From: JBCBDX01 sp038529265
GTDB taxonomy: Bacteria; Pseudomonadota; Alphaproteobacteria; Rhizobiales; Rhizobiaceae
Assembly: GCA_038529265.1 (NCBI GenBank)
Contig: JBCBDX010000007.1
Coordinates: forward strand, 122,550-186,549
Direction: 5' to 3'
DNA length: 64,000 nt
Part shown: piece by piece, positions 45,920-55,328 of the stretch
Layout of the letters: every line of letters starts with the position of its first letter
Numbering within the stretch: position 1 is the first letter of the stretch
The notes under the pieces: model-generated
Told to the model about the DNA's origin: nothing
The model's input: the letters and a program-made list of their open reading frames with translations, nothing else
Databases searched by the model: none
Made by a program: the position numbers and the translations under genes

Positions 45920-48900
45920 TTAGTGAAAATCGCGGCTCTTCGGGATAATGCGCACATTGCGCGGATGCCGACCTTGGTTGACCACAATTGGCTTCTTGAG
46001 GCGTGGTTCCTTAATGGTGTGCACCGGCAAGCCTCGTCGATCATCCTGTGGTTTGATTACTTCATCGGCATGCGACAGTGGTATGATGTTGGCGTTGCTG
46101 TCTTTTCTTCCAAAGCCGGAAATCCCAGGGTTTCGTCCCGCGCGGTCAGTCTCCTGTCTGTTGAAATCAGCAATGTCGCTCTGTGCCGTTTCGCCGCGAG
46201 CGCGCATGCGATCCAGCTTTCTGTGCGCCGATGACGTCTCGGGTAGAGGTGATTTCACATGATCGGCATTGGCAAATTGCAGTTCAAACTCATCGTCGGA
46301 CAAAGTGTCGAGATCAGTTGTACGGTCGATCAACTCGTGGGCGACCACATGGATCACATCACCTTCACGCTGCACCTGACCACGCACTGCGATTAACCGC
46401 GCGGCCATGATTGTGCGCCGATATTGCGCCATCAGTTTTGACCAGACAACAATGTTGGCCGTGCCTGTTTCATCTTCGATGGTGATGAAGACAACACCCT
46501 TAGCGGTGCCTGGCTTTTGGCGCACGAGCACCACGCCAGCAACGGTGACCCAAGCCTTGTCGCGCGTTTTGAAGAGCTCAGCGGCCTGTAAAGTGCGCTG
46601 CGGTTTGCGCCACGCCTGTTTTGGCAATTGGCTTTTGATGCCACGCTCATAGATCGGACGGAGGATTTGCATCGGATGCGCTTTAAGCGACAGGCGGTGT
46701 GTCTGATAATCGGCGACCACATGTTCGCGCAGCGCCATCTGCGGCAATTGAACATCAAGGTCCCGACCCAAGGCACTGGCACGGGCTATTTCAAACAACG
46801 GCATTTGATCATCACTTCCCATGCCACGCACTGCCCATAGGGCCTGCCTGCGGTCCATACCCATGGAACGCATGGCATCGGCAGAGGCGAGCCTTTCCAA
46901 ATTGGCAAGGGTCAAGCCGGTTACCTGCCGTGCCTCATCGGGAGAGGTGAGGTGCTGTGTGCGGCGTTCAACAAAAGCGCTCATCACCTCTTGGGAAAAG
47001 CCTGAAACTTGCCGGAAGCCGAGACGTACGGCATAGCGGCCGTCCTCCAGGCATTCCTCCAGATGATTATCCCAATAAGAATGGTTTATATCGACAGGTC
47101 TGACTTGAATGCCATGTTCGCGCGCATCGCGCACAATTTGCGCAGGTGCGTAAAAACCCATGGGTTGTGAATTGAGGAGTGCAGCGCAAAAAGCATCAGG
47201 AAAATAGTGTTTGAGCCAACAAGAAACATAGACGAGCTGCGCAAAACTGGCCGCATGGCTTTCCGGAAAACCATAGGAGCCAAAACCCTTGATCTGTTCA
47301 AAGCAATTAGCGGCAAATTCCGGCTCATAACCGCGCTCAATCATACGACTGACCATCTTTTCCTGCAAAAGGTGGATGGTGCCAACATTGCGGAAAGTTG
47401 CCATGGCTCGGCGCAGTTTATTGGCTTCCTCAGGTGTGAATTTGGCAGCATCAATGGCGATCTGCATCGCCTGTTCCTGAAACAGCGGCACGCCCAAGGT
47501 ACGTCCAAGAATATTGCGCAACTCATCCTTTTGTTCGGGATATTTCTGCGGCCATGGATAAATGACAGGCTCAATCCCGTCGCGGCGTTTCAAATATGGG
47601 TGCACCATATCGCCCTGAATGGGGCCGGGGCGCACGATGGCGACTTCGATGACCAGATCATAAAAGGTCTTTGGCTTGAGGCGCGGTAGCATGTTCATCT
47701 GCGCGCGGCTTTCGATCTGAAAGACACCCAGCGTGTCGGCGCGCTGGATCATCTCATAAACCTGATCATCCTCCTGATTGATGTTGGCCAGCGTATAGTG
47801 CTGACCGTAATTTTCTTTGATCTCTGCAAAACATTTGGCAATGCAAGTCAGCATACCGAGCGCCAGCACATCGACTTTCAAGATGCCGAGTTCATCAATG
47901 TCGTCCTTGTCCCATTCAATGAATGTGCGATTTTCCATCGCGGCATTGCCAATCGGCACCAGCTCTTCAAGAGGGTCCTCGGTCAGAACAAAACCGCCCA
48001 CATGTTGGGACAAATGGCGTGGAAAACCGAGTAATTGCTGGGTTAGTTCGATGGTCATTTTCAGCAAGGGATCACTGGTGTCGAGACCTGCCTCCCGGAC
48101 TTGATCTTCGGGGATATCCTTGCCCCATGAACCCCAGACGGTAGAGGCGAGCGCGCTGGTGACATCTTCGGAGAGCCCCATAACCTTGCCCACTTCACGC
48201 ACCGCTGAACGCGGTCGATAGGTGATGACGGTCGCCGCGATGGCAGCGCGGTGGTGGCCATAACGGCGATATATATATTGGATGACTTCTTCACGGCGTT
48301 CATGTTCAAAATCGACATCAATATCGGGCGGTTCTTTGCGCTCTTTGGACAAGAACCGCTCAAAGAGAAGCGACGATTGAGACGGGTCCACAGCCGTGAC
48401 GCCCAGATAATAACAGACGGCTGAATTGGCCGCCGAGCCGCGCCCCTGACACAAAATATTCTGCCTACGCGCCCAAGCAACTATGTCGTGTACGGTCAGA
48501 AAATAGTGTGCGTATTCCAGTTCACCGATCAGTGCCAATTCCTTGTCGATCAGCTTTTGAACTTTCTCCGGTACCGGGCCTGAGAAGCGCTCAGCCAGCC
48601 CTTTTACGACCAAATCTTCCAAATGCCGTTGAGCGGTTTTGCCCGGCGGGATCGGCTCGTTGGGGTAGTTATATTTCAATTCATCCATGGAGAATTGACA
48701 CAGTTTAGCGATCTTGGTCGTGGCATGGATTGCTTCGGGATATGGCTTGAAAAGACGCGCCATTTCATTGGCCGGCTTCAAATGTCGCTCGCCATTGGCC
48801 TGTAAAAGAAAACCCGCCTGATCGATCTTTTGGCCCTCGCGAATACAAGTCACCACATCTTGCAGTCGGCGGCGCTCTTCAGCGTGATAAAGGCAGGCAT

Positions 48901-49531
48901 TGGTGGCGACCAAAGGTATCGATTGCGTACGCGCCAACTGTGCGATGGCACGCATGCGCTTGCGATCATCACCGCGAAAAAGAAAATGCATGCCAAGCCA
49001 CAGACCGGCTGGGTTTGCTTTCTTGAGCTTATCAATCATGATCGCCAGATCATCGTGATGCGCGGCGAAATCATCGGGTGGCAAGACGATCAAAGCCTGA
49101 CCTTCGCTATGGCGCACAAGGTCAGATAATTCGATATGGCATTCGCCTTTTTCTGCCGAACGCTTACCGTCTGACAGCATCTTGCAAAGGCGGCCATAGG
49201 CAAAACGGTCTGTCGGATAGACCAGGCATGACAAGCCATCGGCAAGCACCACATGGCAGCCGACAAGTAATTGAATACCTTCCTGCTTGGCTTGTGTATG
49301 TGCACGCACCATACCCGCCAGCGTGTTGCGATCCGTGATGCCGATGGCACTGTGTCCGAGCGCTTTGGCTTGTATCACCATCTCCCCGGGGTGCGATGCA
49401 CCGCGCAAAAATGAAAAATTCGTCGCGCAGTGCAGTTCGGCATAGGCAGGCGCTTCAGACGCAGGCTTGGGCACCGATGACGTGTCGGGCCTCTTAAAAG
49501 CAATCGGTGGATTTTCCGGCGGCCGCGTCAT
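45920..49531 (-). CDS. dnaE2: error-prone DNA polymerase DnaE2 (ImuC)
   Basis: A 1203-residue C-family polymerase used for SOS-induced translesion synthesis with ImuA and ImuB. The N-terminal PHP domain starts at YAELHCATNFSFLRGASHP. GRGSAANSAVCYYLGVT and the catalytic PDIDVDFEHERREEV, about residues 395-415, are intact. An OB domain follows (VTVAGVVLVRQKPGTAKGVVFITIEDETG). The end HPRNVRIIPKSRDFH is the DnaE2 signature absent from DnaE1. Roughly 80 residues before it form a polar insertion. It is the last gene of imuA-imuB-dnaE2, 2 bases after imuB. Confidence 0.97.
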   Translation of the reverse strand: MTRPPENPPIAFKRPDTSSVPKPASEAPAYAELHCATNFSFLRGASHPGEMVIQAKALGHSAIGITDRNTLAGMVRAHTQAKQEGIQLLVGCHVVLADGLSCLVYPTDRFAYGRLCKMLSDGKRSAEKGECHIELSDLVRHSEGQALIVLPPDDFAAHHDDLAIMIDKLKKANPAGLWLGMHFLFRGDDRKRMRAIAQLARTQSIPLVATNACLYHAEERRRLQDVVTCIREGQKIDQAGFLLQANGERHLKPANEMARLFKPYPEAIHATTKIAKLCQFSMDELKYNYPNEPIPPGKTAQRHLEDLVVKGLAERFSGPVPEKVQKLIDKELALIGELEYAHYFLTVHDIVAWARRQNILCQGRGSAANSAVCYYLGVTAVDPSQSSLLFERFLSKERKEPPDIDVDFEHERREEVIQYIYRRYGHHRAAIAATVITYRPRSAVREVGKVMGLSEDVTSALASTVWGSWGKDIPEDQVREAGLDTSDPLLKMTIELTQQLLGFPRHLSQHVGGFVLTEDPLEELVPIGNAAMENRTFIEWDKDDIDELGILKVDVLALGMLTCIAKCFAEIKENYGQHYTLANINQEDDQVYEMIQRADTLGVFQIESRAQMNMLPRLKPKTFYDLVIEVAIVRPGPIQGDMVHPYLKRRDGIEPVIYPWPQKYPEQKDELRNILGRTLGVPLFQEQAMQIAIDAAKFTPEEANKLRRAMATFRNVGTIHLLQEKMVSRMIERGYEPEFAANCFEQIKGFGSYGFPESHAASFAQLVYVSCWLKHYFPDAFCAALLNSQPMGFYAPAQIVRDAREHGIQVRPVDINHSYWDNHLEECLEDGRYAVRLGFRQVSGFSQEVMSAFVERRTQHLTSPDEARQVTGLTLANLERLASADAMRSMGMDRRQALWAVRGMGSDDQMPLFEIARASALGRDLDVQLPQMALREHVVADYQTHRLSLKAHPMQILRPIYERGIKSQLPKQAWRKPQRTLQAAELFKTRDKAWVTVAGVVLVRQKPGTAKGVVFITIEDETGTANIVVWSKLMAQYRRTIMAARLIAVRGQVQREGDVIHVVAHELIDRTTDLDTLSDDEFELQFANADHVKSPLPETSSAHRKLDRMRARGETAQSDIADFNRQETDRAGRNPGISGFGRKDSNANIIPLSHADEVIKPQDDRRGLPVHTIKEPRLKKPIVVNQGRHPRNVRIIPKSRDFH

Positions 49532-49533
49532 GC

Positions 49534-51195
49534 TTAAAACAGCCCGTGCACAAACCAGTTGATGATGCGTACCTGATCATCAATGTCCTCAACTGGCTCA
49601 TCACTAATGGCACGAAAAATCCAGTAGCGCAGACCTGCTTCATCCTCGACATCATAATAGTCGCGGAAAGTTGCGCTGCGCTTGGCTTTTAAATCATCAT
49701 GCCACCATTCAGACATGATGCGTTCAGGCCCGCGGGCGCGAATAACTTTATGCAGTCGTTTGCGCCAAATGAACTGCATGGGTGGTGAATCCGGTAATTC
49801 AGCAGTCACTCTCGCTGGTTCAGGGCGCGCCAACAGGCGCAAAGGTCGCGGTGACCATACGGGTTCAGCGACAGCCCATGCCTGCCAGTCAATGGCTGTA
49901 TTGACCGGCGCAAAGCGTTGGGCCCGTTCCGGCACATGGCTTTGTCGTGGCAGCAAACGCAAAGCCTGACTGCCTTGGCCGCGATTGGTCAATATATCCG
50001 CGAAAGCGGCAATGCCATTGGAAGAAAAAGCATCCTTTTCGGTATCAAATCCGTCACTTTGGGTATCGGACAATATGCTGACTTGAAAAGCTGCCAGCAC
50101 AAAAAGATCAATGCCGAAGCCGCAATCAATTCGGTCAAGCCGATCTTTGAAAAGGCGAGCAATGGCGTCAGGATCGCGCACGGGCTGGGAGAGGGTAGCT
50201 TCTACGGAGCTTACTCCACCATCGGCGCGATAGCCGCTCAAGCAGAATGTACGCGCACCTATGCCCGCTTGCTGCAATTGCGCACAAAGCTTTGGCAGTA
50301 GCTCATGCAACGCGATCTCCACCGCCCCCATTTCAAGCGCAAGGGCTGGACATTGTTTGGTGGCGCGAAAGAGCTGTGGCTCGGTGATGTAGGTCAAAGG
50401 CTCGCTGACCGCGCCCGTCAACTGATCGAGGCGCCACTGAACCGACCGAGCCAAACCCGCACTTTGCGACTTGGTGCGGCTTTTCTTGTTTTCATAAAAA
50501 CGCCGTTCGAGTGCCATGCGCGGCACACAACGCACATCGCCAATTGTTTTAAGCCCTAGCCTTTTAAGAAGCGTCAGTGTTTCAGCATCGAGACGCAGCG
50601 CCTCGGCCGGCAAAACATCCAGTGCGTGGAGCGGTGAATTGGAAGGCAAAATGTGAACATCTTCTGCGCCATAGCCTACGAGCGCCATTGCTGCGCCCGG
50701 CGTATCGGCAAAGGCGAGGCGGGCCGTAAAGCCCATATGATTGAGACGTTTTTGAACGTCATGGGCCATCGCTCTTTCACCGCCGAACAAATGTGTACAG
50801 CCAGCTACATCGATGACAAACGCATCATCACTCTGGCGCGTGATACTGGGTGAATATCGCAGCAACCAATGGGCGAGCCTTTTATGCAGCAGTGCGTCTG
50901 ACACAGTGTCATGGGTTGCCACTTTGAGGTCGGGCAACATGGCACGCGCATCATTGAGCTTCATGTCAAGCCAAAGCCCTTCGGCCAAACCATCAGGACC
51001 AAGCGCAGAAATGCGCGTGCCCTTGGCGCCATGCGTCACAAGCACCAGCAGCGCGTCATCATTTTCGATGCCTTGCGTGTTTTGAGCCTCAGCGTCCCAC
51101 CATGGCTTTTTGCGCATCATATTGCTGGCTTGCCGTTTGATGTGTCGCTCGATGGCGAAGAACGGAAGCCGGACGAAAAGATAGCGTCTGGTCAT
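49534..51195 (-). CDS. imuB: ImuB, Y-family-like translesion protein
   Basis: A 553-residue relative of Y-family polymerases. ImuB lacks the catalytic acidic residues and acts as the hub that binds the beta clamp, ImuA and DnaE2. Here the N-terminus RYLFVRLPFFAIERH lacks the usual catalytic Asp. LDVAGCTHLFGGE-like (FVIDVAGCTHLFGGE) and LKTIGDVRCVPRMAL blocks are conserved. It overlaps the imuA end by 107 bases in another frame, and dnaE2 starts 2 bases after it. Confidence 0.94.
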   Translation of the reverse strand: MTRRYLFVRLPFFAIERHIKRQASNMMRKKPWWDAEAQNTQGIENDDALLVLVTHGAKGTRISALGPDGLAEGLWLDMKLNDARAMLPDLKVATHDTVSDALLHKRLAHWLLRYSPSITRQSDDAFVIDVAGCTHLFGGERAMAHDVQKRLNHMGFTARLAFADTPGAAMALVGYGAEDVHILPSNSPLHALDVLPAEALRLDAETLTLLKRLGLKTIGDVRCVPRMALERRFYENKKSRTKSQSAGLARSVQWRLDQLTGAVSEPLTYITEPQLFRATKQCPALALEMGAVEIALHELLPKLCAQLQQAGIGARTFCLSGYRADGGVSSVEATLSQPVRDPDAIARLFKDRLDRIDCGFGIDLFVLAAFQVSILSDTQSDGFDTEKDAFSSNGIAAFADILTNRGQGSQALRLLPRQSHVPERAQRFAPVNTAIDWQAWAVAEPVWSPRPLRLLARPEPARVTAELPDSPPMQFIWRKRLHKVIRARGPERIMSEWWHDDLKAKRSATFRDYYDVEDEAGLRYWIFRAISDEPVEDIDDQVRIINWFVHGLF

Positions 51196-51958
51196 CCCAA
51201 ATGATCCTCCAAGGGTAGGGCTGTGTATGATTTGATGTGTACGTTAAATCAGCGGGCTCCATGCCCGGCATGGCACGACCTGCACGCGCACGCGGCAAGC
51301 CAACAGCCCAAGAGGGTAGACCGGGGCCAAAAGGATCGCGCGGATCTTCTACCCCCTGCTGCGGGGCAATTTGCCACCGTGTCAGCGCTGCAGAGCCATT
51401 ATGGTCTCCGCGTCTGGGCGTCATGAAAAGGCACGGCGTCTGGTGGGTTTGGCATAAAAGCGCAATACGGCGCGAACCAGTAAAGCACGGACGTGAGCCT
51501 TCACCGATAACGGCTGCAATGCCTTGTGTTTTAATGGCTTCCTCCAAGGCGAAGGGCAGTTCCTTGTCCTTGGCAACCTTGGCGAAAATAATCTGCGAAG
51601 GAGAAATGCCAAAGCGTGACAGACCAAATGCATAGGGTTGCCCATAATCACCCACTTGGCTTGCCGTAACGCACCAGATGATTGGTTTTGTCGACGCAAG
51701 GCGCGATAAAAGGGCAAAGCCAAAACCGGTTAAGCTTGGCATGTCCGATGGTTTTAGCGGTTCGATCTCATGCAAGCCCGCACGCGAAAGCCCGCCTTCC
51801 GGTAGACATTCATCAATGGCCGCAACGCCTGTGAGCCAAGGCTTGGCTGATGATTGGTTGGCGTTCTTAAATTGAACATCAGCCGTGCTTGCTGGGCCGT
51901 ATCTGGCCCGCAAAACCGCTTTTAATTGCGCTGCAGAAGCTTGCTTTATCATCCTCAT
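51089..51958 (-). CDS. imuA: ImuA, RecA-like SOS mutagenesis protein
   Basis: A 289-residue protein distantly related to RecA/SulA, required with ImuB and DnaE2 for damage-induced mutagenesis. WLTGVAAIDECLPEGGLSRAGLHEIEP is the alphaproteobacterial ImuA start block; the ATPase Walker motif is degenerate. LPFALEEAIKTQGIAAVIGE and SRRIALLCQTHQTPCLFMTP follow. The last 35 residues run inside imuB. An SOS box sits 23 bases upstream of its ATG, so it is the first gene of the SOS-induced cassette. Confidence 0.93.
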   Translation of the reverse strand: MRMIKQASAAQLKAVLRARYGPASTADVQFKNANQSSAKPWLTGVAAIDECLPEGGLSRAGLHEIEPLKPSDMPSLTGFGFALLSRLASTKPIIWCVTASQVGDYGQPYAFGLSRFGISPSQIIFAKVAKDKELPFALEEAIKTQGIAAVIGEGSRPCFTGSRRIALLCQTHQTPCLFMTPRRGDHNGSAALTRWQIAPQQGVEDPRDPFGPGLPSWAVGLPRARAGRAMPGMEPADLTYTSNHTQPYPWRIIWDDQTLSFRPASVLRHRATHQTASQQYDAQKAMVGR

Positions 51959-51980
51959 CTCCCATCGGAGACGAGATTAT

Positions 51981-51995
51981 GTTCCTATTTTGTTC
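51981..51995. promoter_or_regulatory. LexA operator (SOS box) of imuA-imuB-dnaE2
   Basis: GTTC-CTATTTT-GTTC fits GTTC-N7-GTTC. On the coding strand GAAC-AAAATAG-GAAC shares TAG-GAAC with the lexA box and abuts a -10-like CATAAT. LexA would block the imu promoter here. The metal-transport operon starts divergently about 140 bases away; its own promoter might also be affected. Confidence 0.93.
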
Positions 51996-52132
51996 TAATT
52001 GCGAGTCTTAGTTTTGGATGCGGCAAAAGGGCATATTTTGCCAACAAGCCCGGACTTGCGAATGAGCGGCTTGCAGTTCAGGACAAACATGCACAATTTA
52101 CACCAAATCTGTCACCTGGTCAGGGATTTAAC

Positions 52133-52717
52133 ATGGGTCGCGGATCCAAAATCGCCGTCATTGTTGTTGCTGGACTCATTGGTTTCGTGACTTTGCTGTT
52201 TGTGATGCGCGGCGAGGGTGCAAGCGACACCACCGCCTATGCCGCGCCCGGGCTTGAACCCTTGACAGTTGAAAATGCCAAAAATGAATTCTGGCGACTA
52301 ACGCCGGCACTCTTGCTCGTTGTTTATGAGGCTTTTGGCCAAACGCAAGAAGAAGTCATTTACGATACGCTCGCCAGCGTCACCCACGGCAATGCGTTAG
52401 AGTATTTGTATCTGGAGCGAGTGGGGGCTATGGCGGGTGGCGGATTGGAAGAAGCTGACCAAACGATCCACGAAATCAAACTTCTGAACACCAAAGTAGC
52501 CCGGCAAGCCGCTTCTTTGAAAATAGACGCCTCATGGCAGGTCATCGGCACTGTTGGTCACGCAGAACACATGCATGTGCGTGGCAACACCTACAGCGCA
52601 GATTTGACGGTTGAGCCTGTAGAAGGCGCATGGCGGATCACAGACTTTGCGCTCCTTGATGTCAGCCGTAACGGCGCTGGCGAAACATTTCTGGCACCGC
52701 AGGCCGATGATGGTTGA
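52133..52717 (+). CDS. membrane-anchored protein with His cluster, first gene of the metal ABC operon
   Basis: A 194-residue protein, one N-terminal hydrophobic segment (about residues 7-24, IAVIVVAGLIGFVTLLFV), then a domain starting VENAKNEFWRLTPALLLVVYEAFGQTQEEVIYDTLA. A late beta-rich part carries VGHAEHMHVRGN with His143, His146 and His148, a possible metal site. It would lie in the periplasm, tethered to the inner membrane or cleaved. I do not know a named family; its look recalls uncharacterised proteins beside FtsX-type ABC genes, but this is memory, not a search. Start ATG 52133 rather than upstream frame starts, as it precedes the membrane segment. It overlaps the ATPase gene by 11 bases. 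Confidence 0.75.
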   Translation: MGRGSKIAVIVVAGLIGFVTLLFVMRGEGASDTTAYAAPGLEPLTVENAKNEFWRLTPALLLVVYEAFGQTQEEVIYDTLASVTHGNALEYLYLERVGAMAGGGLEEADQTIHEIKLLNTKVARQAASLKIDASWQVIGTVGHAEHMHVRGNTYSADLTVEPVEGAWRITDFALLDVSRNGAGETFLAPQADDG

Positions 52718-53375
52718 AATTGAACAGCTCAGTTTCGGCTATGCTGGCGGTTTTCAGCTGAACGTTCCAACCTTTTATTTGAAAGACGGGGAACGGTTGG
52801 CTGTTGTCGGCCCCAGCGGCAGTGGCAAGACCACATTACTTAATTTGATTGCTGGTCTCCTTACACCGGACGCCGGAAGCATCACCGTCGCCAAGACTGA
52901 ACTAACAAATATGTCCGAAGCTGCGCGGCGGCAGTTTCGCGCAACGAAAATTGGATTTGTCTTTCAGGATTTCGCGCTGCTCGATTATCTGTCTGCCCGG
53001 CAAAATATTCTCTATCCCTATCGAATTACGTCCTCACTAAGACTGAATGAGGAAGCACGCCAACGCGCTCAACAGTTGGCCAATGCGTGCGGCATTGGTG
53101 ACAAGCTCAATCGCCATCCAGCCCAACTAAGTCAGGGGGAACAGCAGCGCGTTGCCATATGCCGCGCGCTCGTTACACAGCCAAAATTGATCCTTTCCGA
53201 TGAGGCCACTGGCAACCTTGATCCAGACAGCAAGGCCCGCATTCTCGATCTTTTGTTCGAGCAAGCAGAGGCAGCGGGCGCGGCCGTTCTGGCCGTCACG
53301 CATGACCATGAACTACTGCCGCGCTTTGAGCGGGTTCTCGATTTCGCGCAGTTTCGAGAGAGCAAAGCGGCATGA
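52707..53375 (+). CDS. ABC transporter ATPase, LolD/MacB type
   Basis: A 222-residue ATPase. Walker A GPSGSGKTT is at residues 35-43, the Q-loop in VFQDFALLDYLSARQN, the signature LSQGEQQR at 141-148, Walker B LILSDEATGNLD at 161-172, and a final HDHEL block. The FQDFALLDYLSA and DEATGNLD pattern is that of the LolD/MacB/FtsE branch, not of ZnuC-type importers. ATG 52707 or 52710 both lie inside the first gene. Its permease follows with a four-base overlap. Such ABC proteins usually drive movements across the periplasm instead of importing solute. Confidence 0.9.
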   Translation: MMVEIEQLSFGYAGGFQLNVPTFYLKDGERLAVVGPSGSGKTTLLNLIAGLLTPDAGSITVAKTELTNMSEAARRQFRATKIGFVFQDFALLDYLSARQNILYPYRITSSLRLNEEARQRAQQLANACGIGDKLNRHPAQLSQGEQQRVAICRALVTQPKLILSDEATGNLDPDSKARILDLLFEQAEAAGAAVLAVTHDHELLPRFERVLDFAQFRESKAA

Positions 53376-54541
53376 ATGCGCTTTATCTCGCCTTTGCCTA
53401 TCTCCGCTTTTATTGGGCGCGCAGTATTGTGCTTGTGTTTGTCGCGGCGCTCATTCTCGTGGTCCCGGTAGCAACACAAATCTTATTGTCCACCAGCGAG
53501 CGGGCCTTGGTGGCGAGGGGTGAGGCAACACCACTACTCCTTGGCAGCCGGGGGTCACAACTCGATCTGACAATGGCTGCACTCTACTTCTCCAACGAGC
53601 GACCTGATCCTGTCGCAATGGAGGAGGTTGAGGCAGTTTGGGATGGAGGTCTGGGAACCCCCATTCCTCTCCACACTGCATTTTCGTCAGGCGGCTTCAG
53701 AATTGTTGGCACGACCCTCGATTATTTTGACTTTCGCGATCTTAAAGTCGCGAACGGTCGCGGCCTTTCAATATTGGGCGATGCTATCATCGGCTCGGAA
53801 GTCGCCAGAGACCTCGACAAGGGCGTCGGTGACGCACTTGTATCAGCGCCCGAGAACCTTTTCGATTTGGATGGCGTCTATCCGCTGGAAATGCCCATCG
53901 TCGGCGTTCTCGTGCCGACCAACACACCGGATGACGCAGCGATTTTTGTCGATATTAAAACCGCTTGGGTCATTCAGGGCATCGGACATGGCCATGAGGA
54001 TGTTGTGACGGAAGCTGACATTGCAGCAGGCTCCGCAGCGCTTTCCAATGCCGCTGTCGTTCAGTATCAACGCATCACTGCGGACAACATTGAGAGCTTT
54101 CACTTCCACGGTGATCAGAATGACTTTCCCGCATCTGCAGTCATTGTCGTGCCGAACGACACGCGTTCAACCACAATACTGAAGGGGCGCTATTTGGATA
54201 CACAAGGGTCGACACAATTGATCGAACCGGTTGGTGTTATTCAAGGTCTGGTAGACCGAATTTTCCGCATCAAGTCATTGCTGGATTTTGTGACTGCAAT
54301 CATTGCATTTGCAGCTTTTGCGGCGATTGGTCTGGCGGTGTTTCTGAGCTACCGCTTGCGTGCGCGCGAAGTTGCCACGGCAATCAAGCTCGGTGCCCAT
54401 CGGACAATGGTGCTTCAACTTTTGCTGACGGAAACCGTCATACTATTGTTTTTCTCGGCCAGTATGGCAGCATTGGGGGCATTGTTCGTATCACAAAACG
54501 CGGATGTTTGGGTCAGCTGGCTATTGGCCTTGGGCACATAA
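53372..54541 (+). CDS. FtsX-like/MacB-type ABC permease
   Basis: A 389-residue protein with the MacB-type layout: one helix near residues 13-35 (YWARSIVLVFVAALILVVPVA), a large periplasmic domain (about 40-290) and three C-terminal helices. GLAVFLSYRLRAREVATAIKLGAHRTMV is the FtsX-domain coupling stretch. The periplasmic part has no obvious metal cluster. It forms a transporter with the preceding ATPase. Classic zinc importers use ZnuB-like permeases; none is here. Substrate inferred from neighbours only. Confidence 0.85.
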   Translation: MNALYLAFAYLRFYWARSIVLVFVAALILVVPVATQILLSTSERALVARGEATPLLLGSRGSQLDLTMAALYFSNERPDPVAMEEVEAVWDGGLGTPIPLHTAFSSGGFRIVGTTLDYFDFRDLKVANGRGLSILGDAIIGSEVARDLDKGVGDALVSAPENLFDLDGVYPLEMPIVGVLVPTNTPDDAAIFVDIKTAWVIQGIGHGHEDVVTEADIAAGSAALSNAAVVQYQRITADNIESFHFHGDQNDFPASAVIVVPNDTRSTTILKGRYLDTQGSTQLIEPVGVIQGLVDRIFRIKSLLDFVTAIIAFAAFAAIGLAVFLSYRLRAREVATAIKLGAHRTMVLQLLLTETVILLFFSASMAALGALFVSQNADVWVSWLLALGT

Positions 54542-54557
54542 CCTCAAGAGGATGATC

Positions 54558-55328
54558 ATGCGAAAACTCTATGTTGCAGCTTCACTTGTCGGTGTCGTCG
54601 CTACTTCGCCGGCGCTGGCGCATTATGGCATGATTATTCCGAACGATCCTATGATAAGTCAGGAAGACGGGCGCAGCGTCGAACTAACCATGTCGTTCTC
54701 GCATCCATTTGAACTTGATGGAATGACCCTCGAAACGCCAGTTTCTTTTTCAGTGACACATCAAGGCACAAAAACTGACTTGCTCGCTGGCTTGCAGAAC
54801 GCAACAGTGATGGAAGAGCAGGGCTACATGCTTGATTATCCGCTGGAGCGCCCTGGCACGTATATTTTTTCGATGGAGCCACAACCCTATTGGGAGCCAG
54901 CGGAAGATGCCTTTATCATTCACTATACCAAAACCTATGTGACCGCCTATGGCGATGATGATGGTTGGGACACCGAACTTGGCCTGAAAACAGAAATTGT
55001 GCCGCTGACAAAGCCGTTCGGCCTGTGGGAGCACAATGTATTCCAAGGCATCGTCAAACTCGATGGCGAACCTGTCCCTTACGCAGTAGTGGAAGTTGAG
55101 TTTTTCAACAATGGAGCCGGGGCAACCGTACCTGACGATTTAATGATTACACAAACTGTCAAGGCCGATGCCGATGGCGTTTTCACTTATGCCCCTCCTT
55201 CCAACGGTTGGTGGGGTTTTGCGGCGCTTAACACTGCTGACTACACTCTGGCGCAAGATGGCGTCGACAAGGATGTAGAACTTGGTGCTGTTATATGGGT
55301 GCATTTTGAAGAATGGACCGGCAAGTGA
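54558..55328 (+). CDS. DUF4198 (NikK-like) secreted metal-handling protein
   Basis: A 256-residue secreted protein. The signal peptide ends at SPALA, so the mature protein would begin with His22 (HYGMIIPND). Motifs SHPFELDGMTLETPVSF, PGTYIFSMEPQPYWEPAED, YTKTYVTAYGDDDGW and GEPVPYAVVEVEFFN match DUF4198, a family tied to nickel and other metal uptake. Repeated beta-sandwich (transthyretin-like) folds are likely. AGAGG is 7 bases before ATG 54558. It follows the permease by 16 bases and overlaps the next gene by 16. Which metal it binds is unknown. Confidence 0.85.
   Translation: MRKLYVAASLVGVVATSPALAHYGMIIPNDPMISQEDGRSVELTMSFSHPFELDGMTLETPVSFSVTHQGTKTDLLAGLQNATVMEEQGYMLDYPLERPGTYIFSMEPQPYWEPAEDAFIIHYTKTYVTAYGDDDGWDTELGLKTEIVPLTKPFGLWEHNVFQGIVKLDGEPVPYAVVEVEFFNNGAGATVPDDLMITQTVKADADGVFTYAPPSNGWWGFAALNTADYTLAQDGVDKDVELGAVIWVHFEEWTGK

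Noticed and set aside
51996..52132. Zur- or Nur-type operator before the metal operon
   Set aside because: I looked for a palindrome of the alphaproteobacterial Zur type and saw none that was convincing. Regulation may depend on another site.
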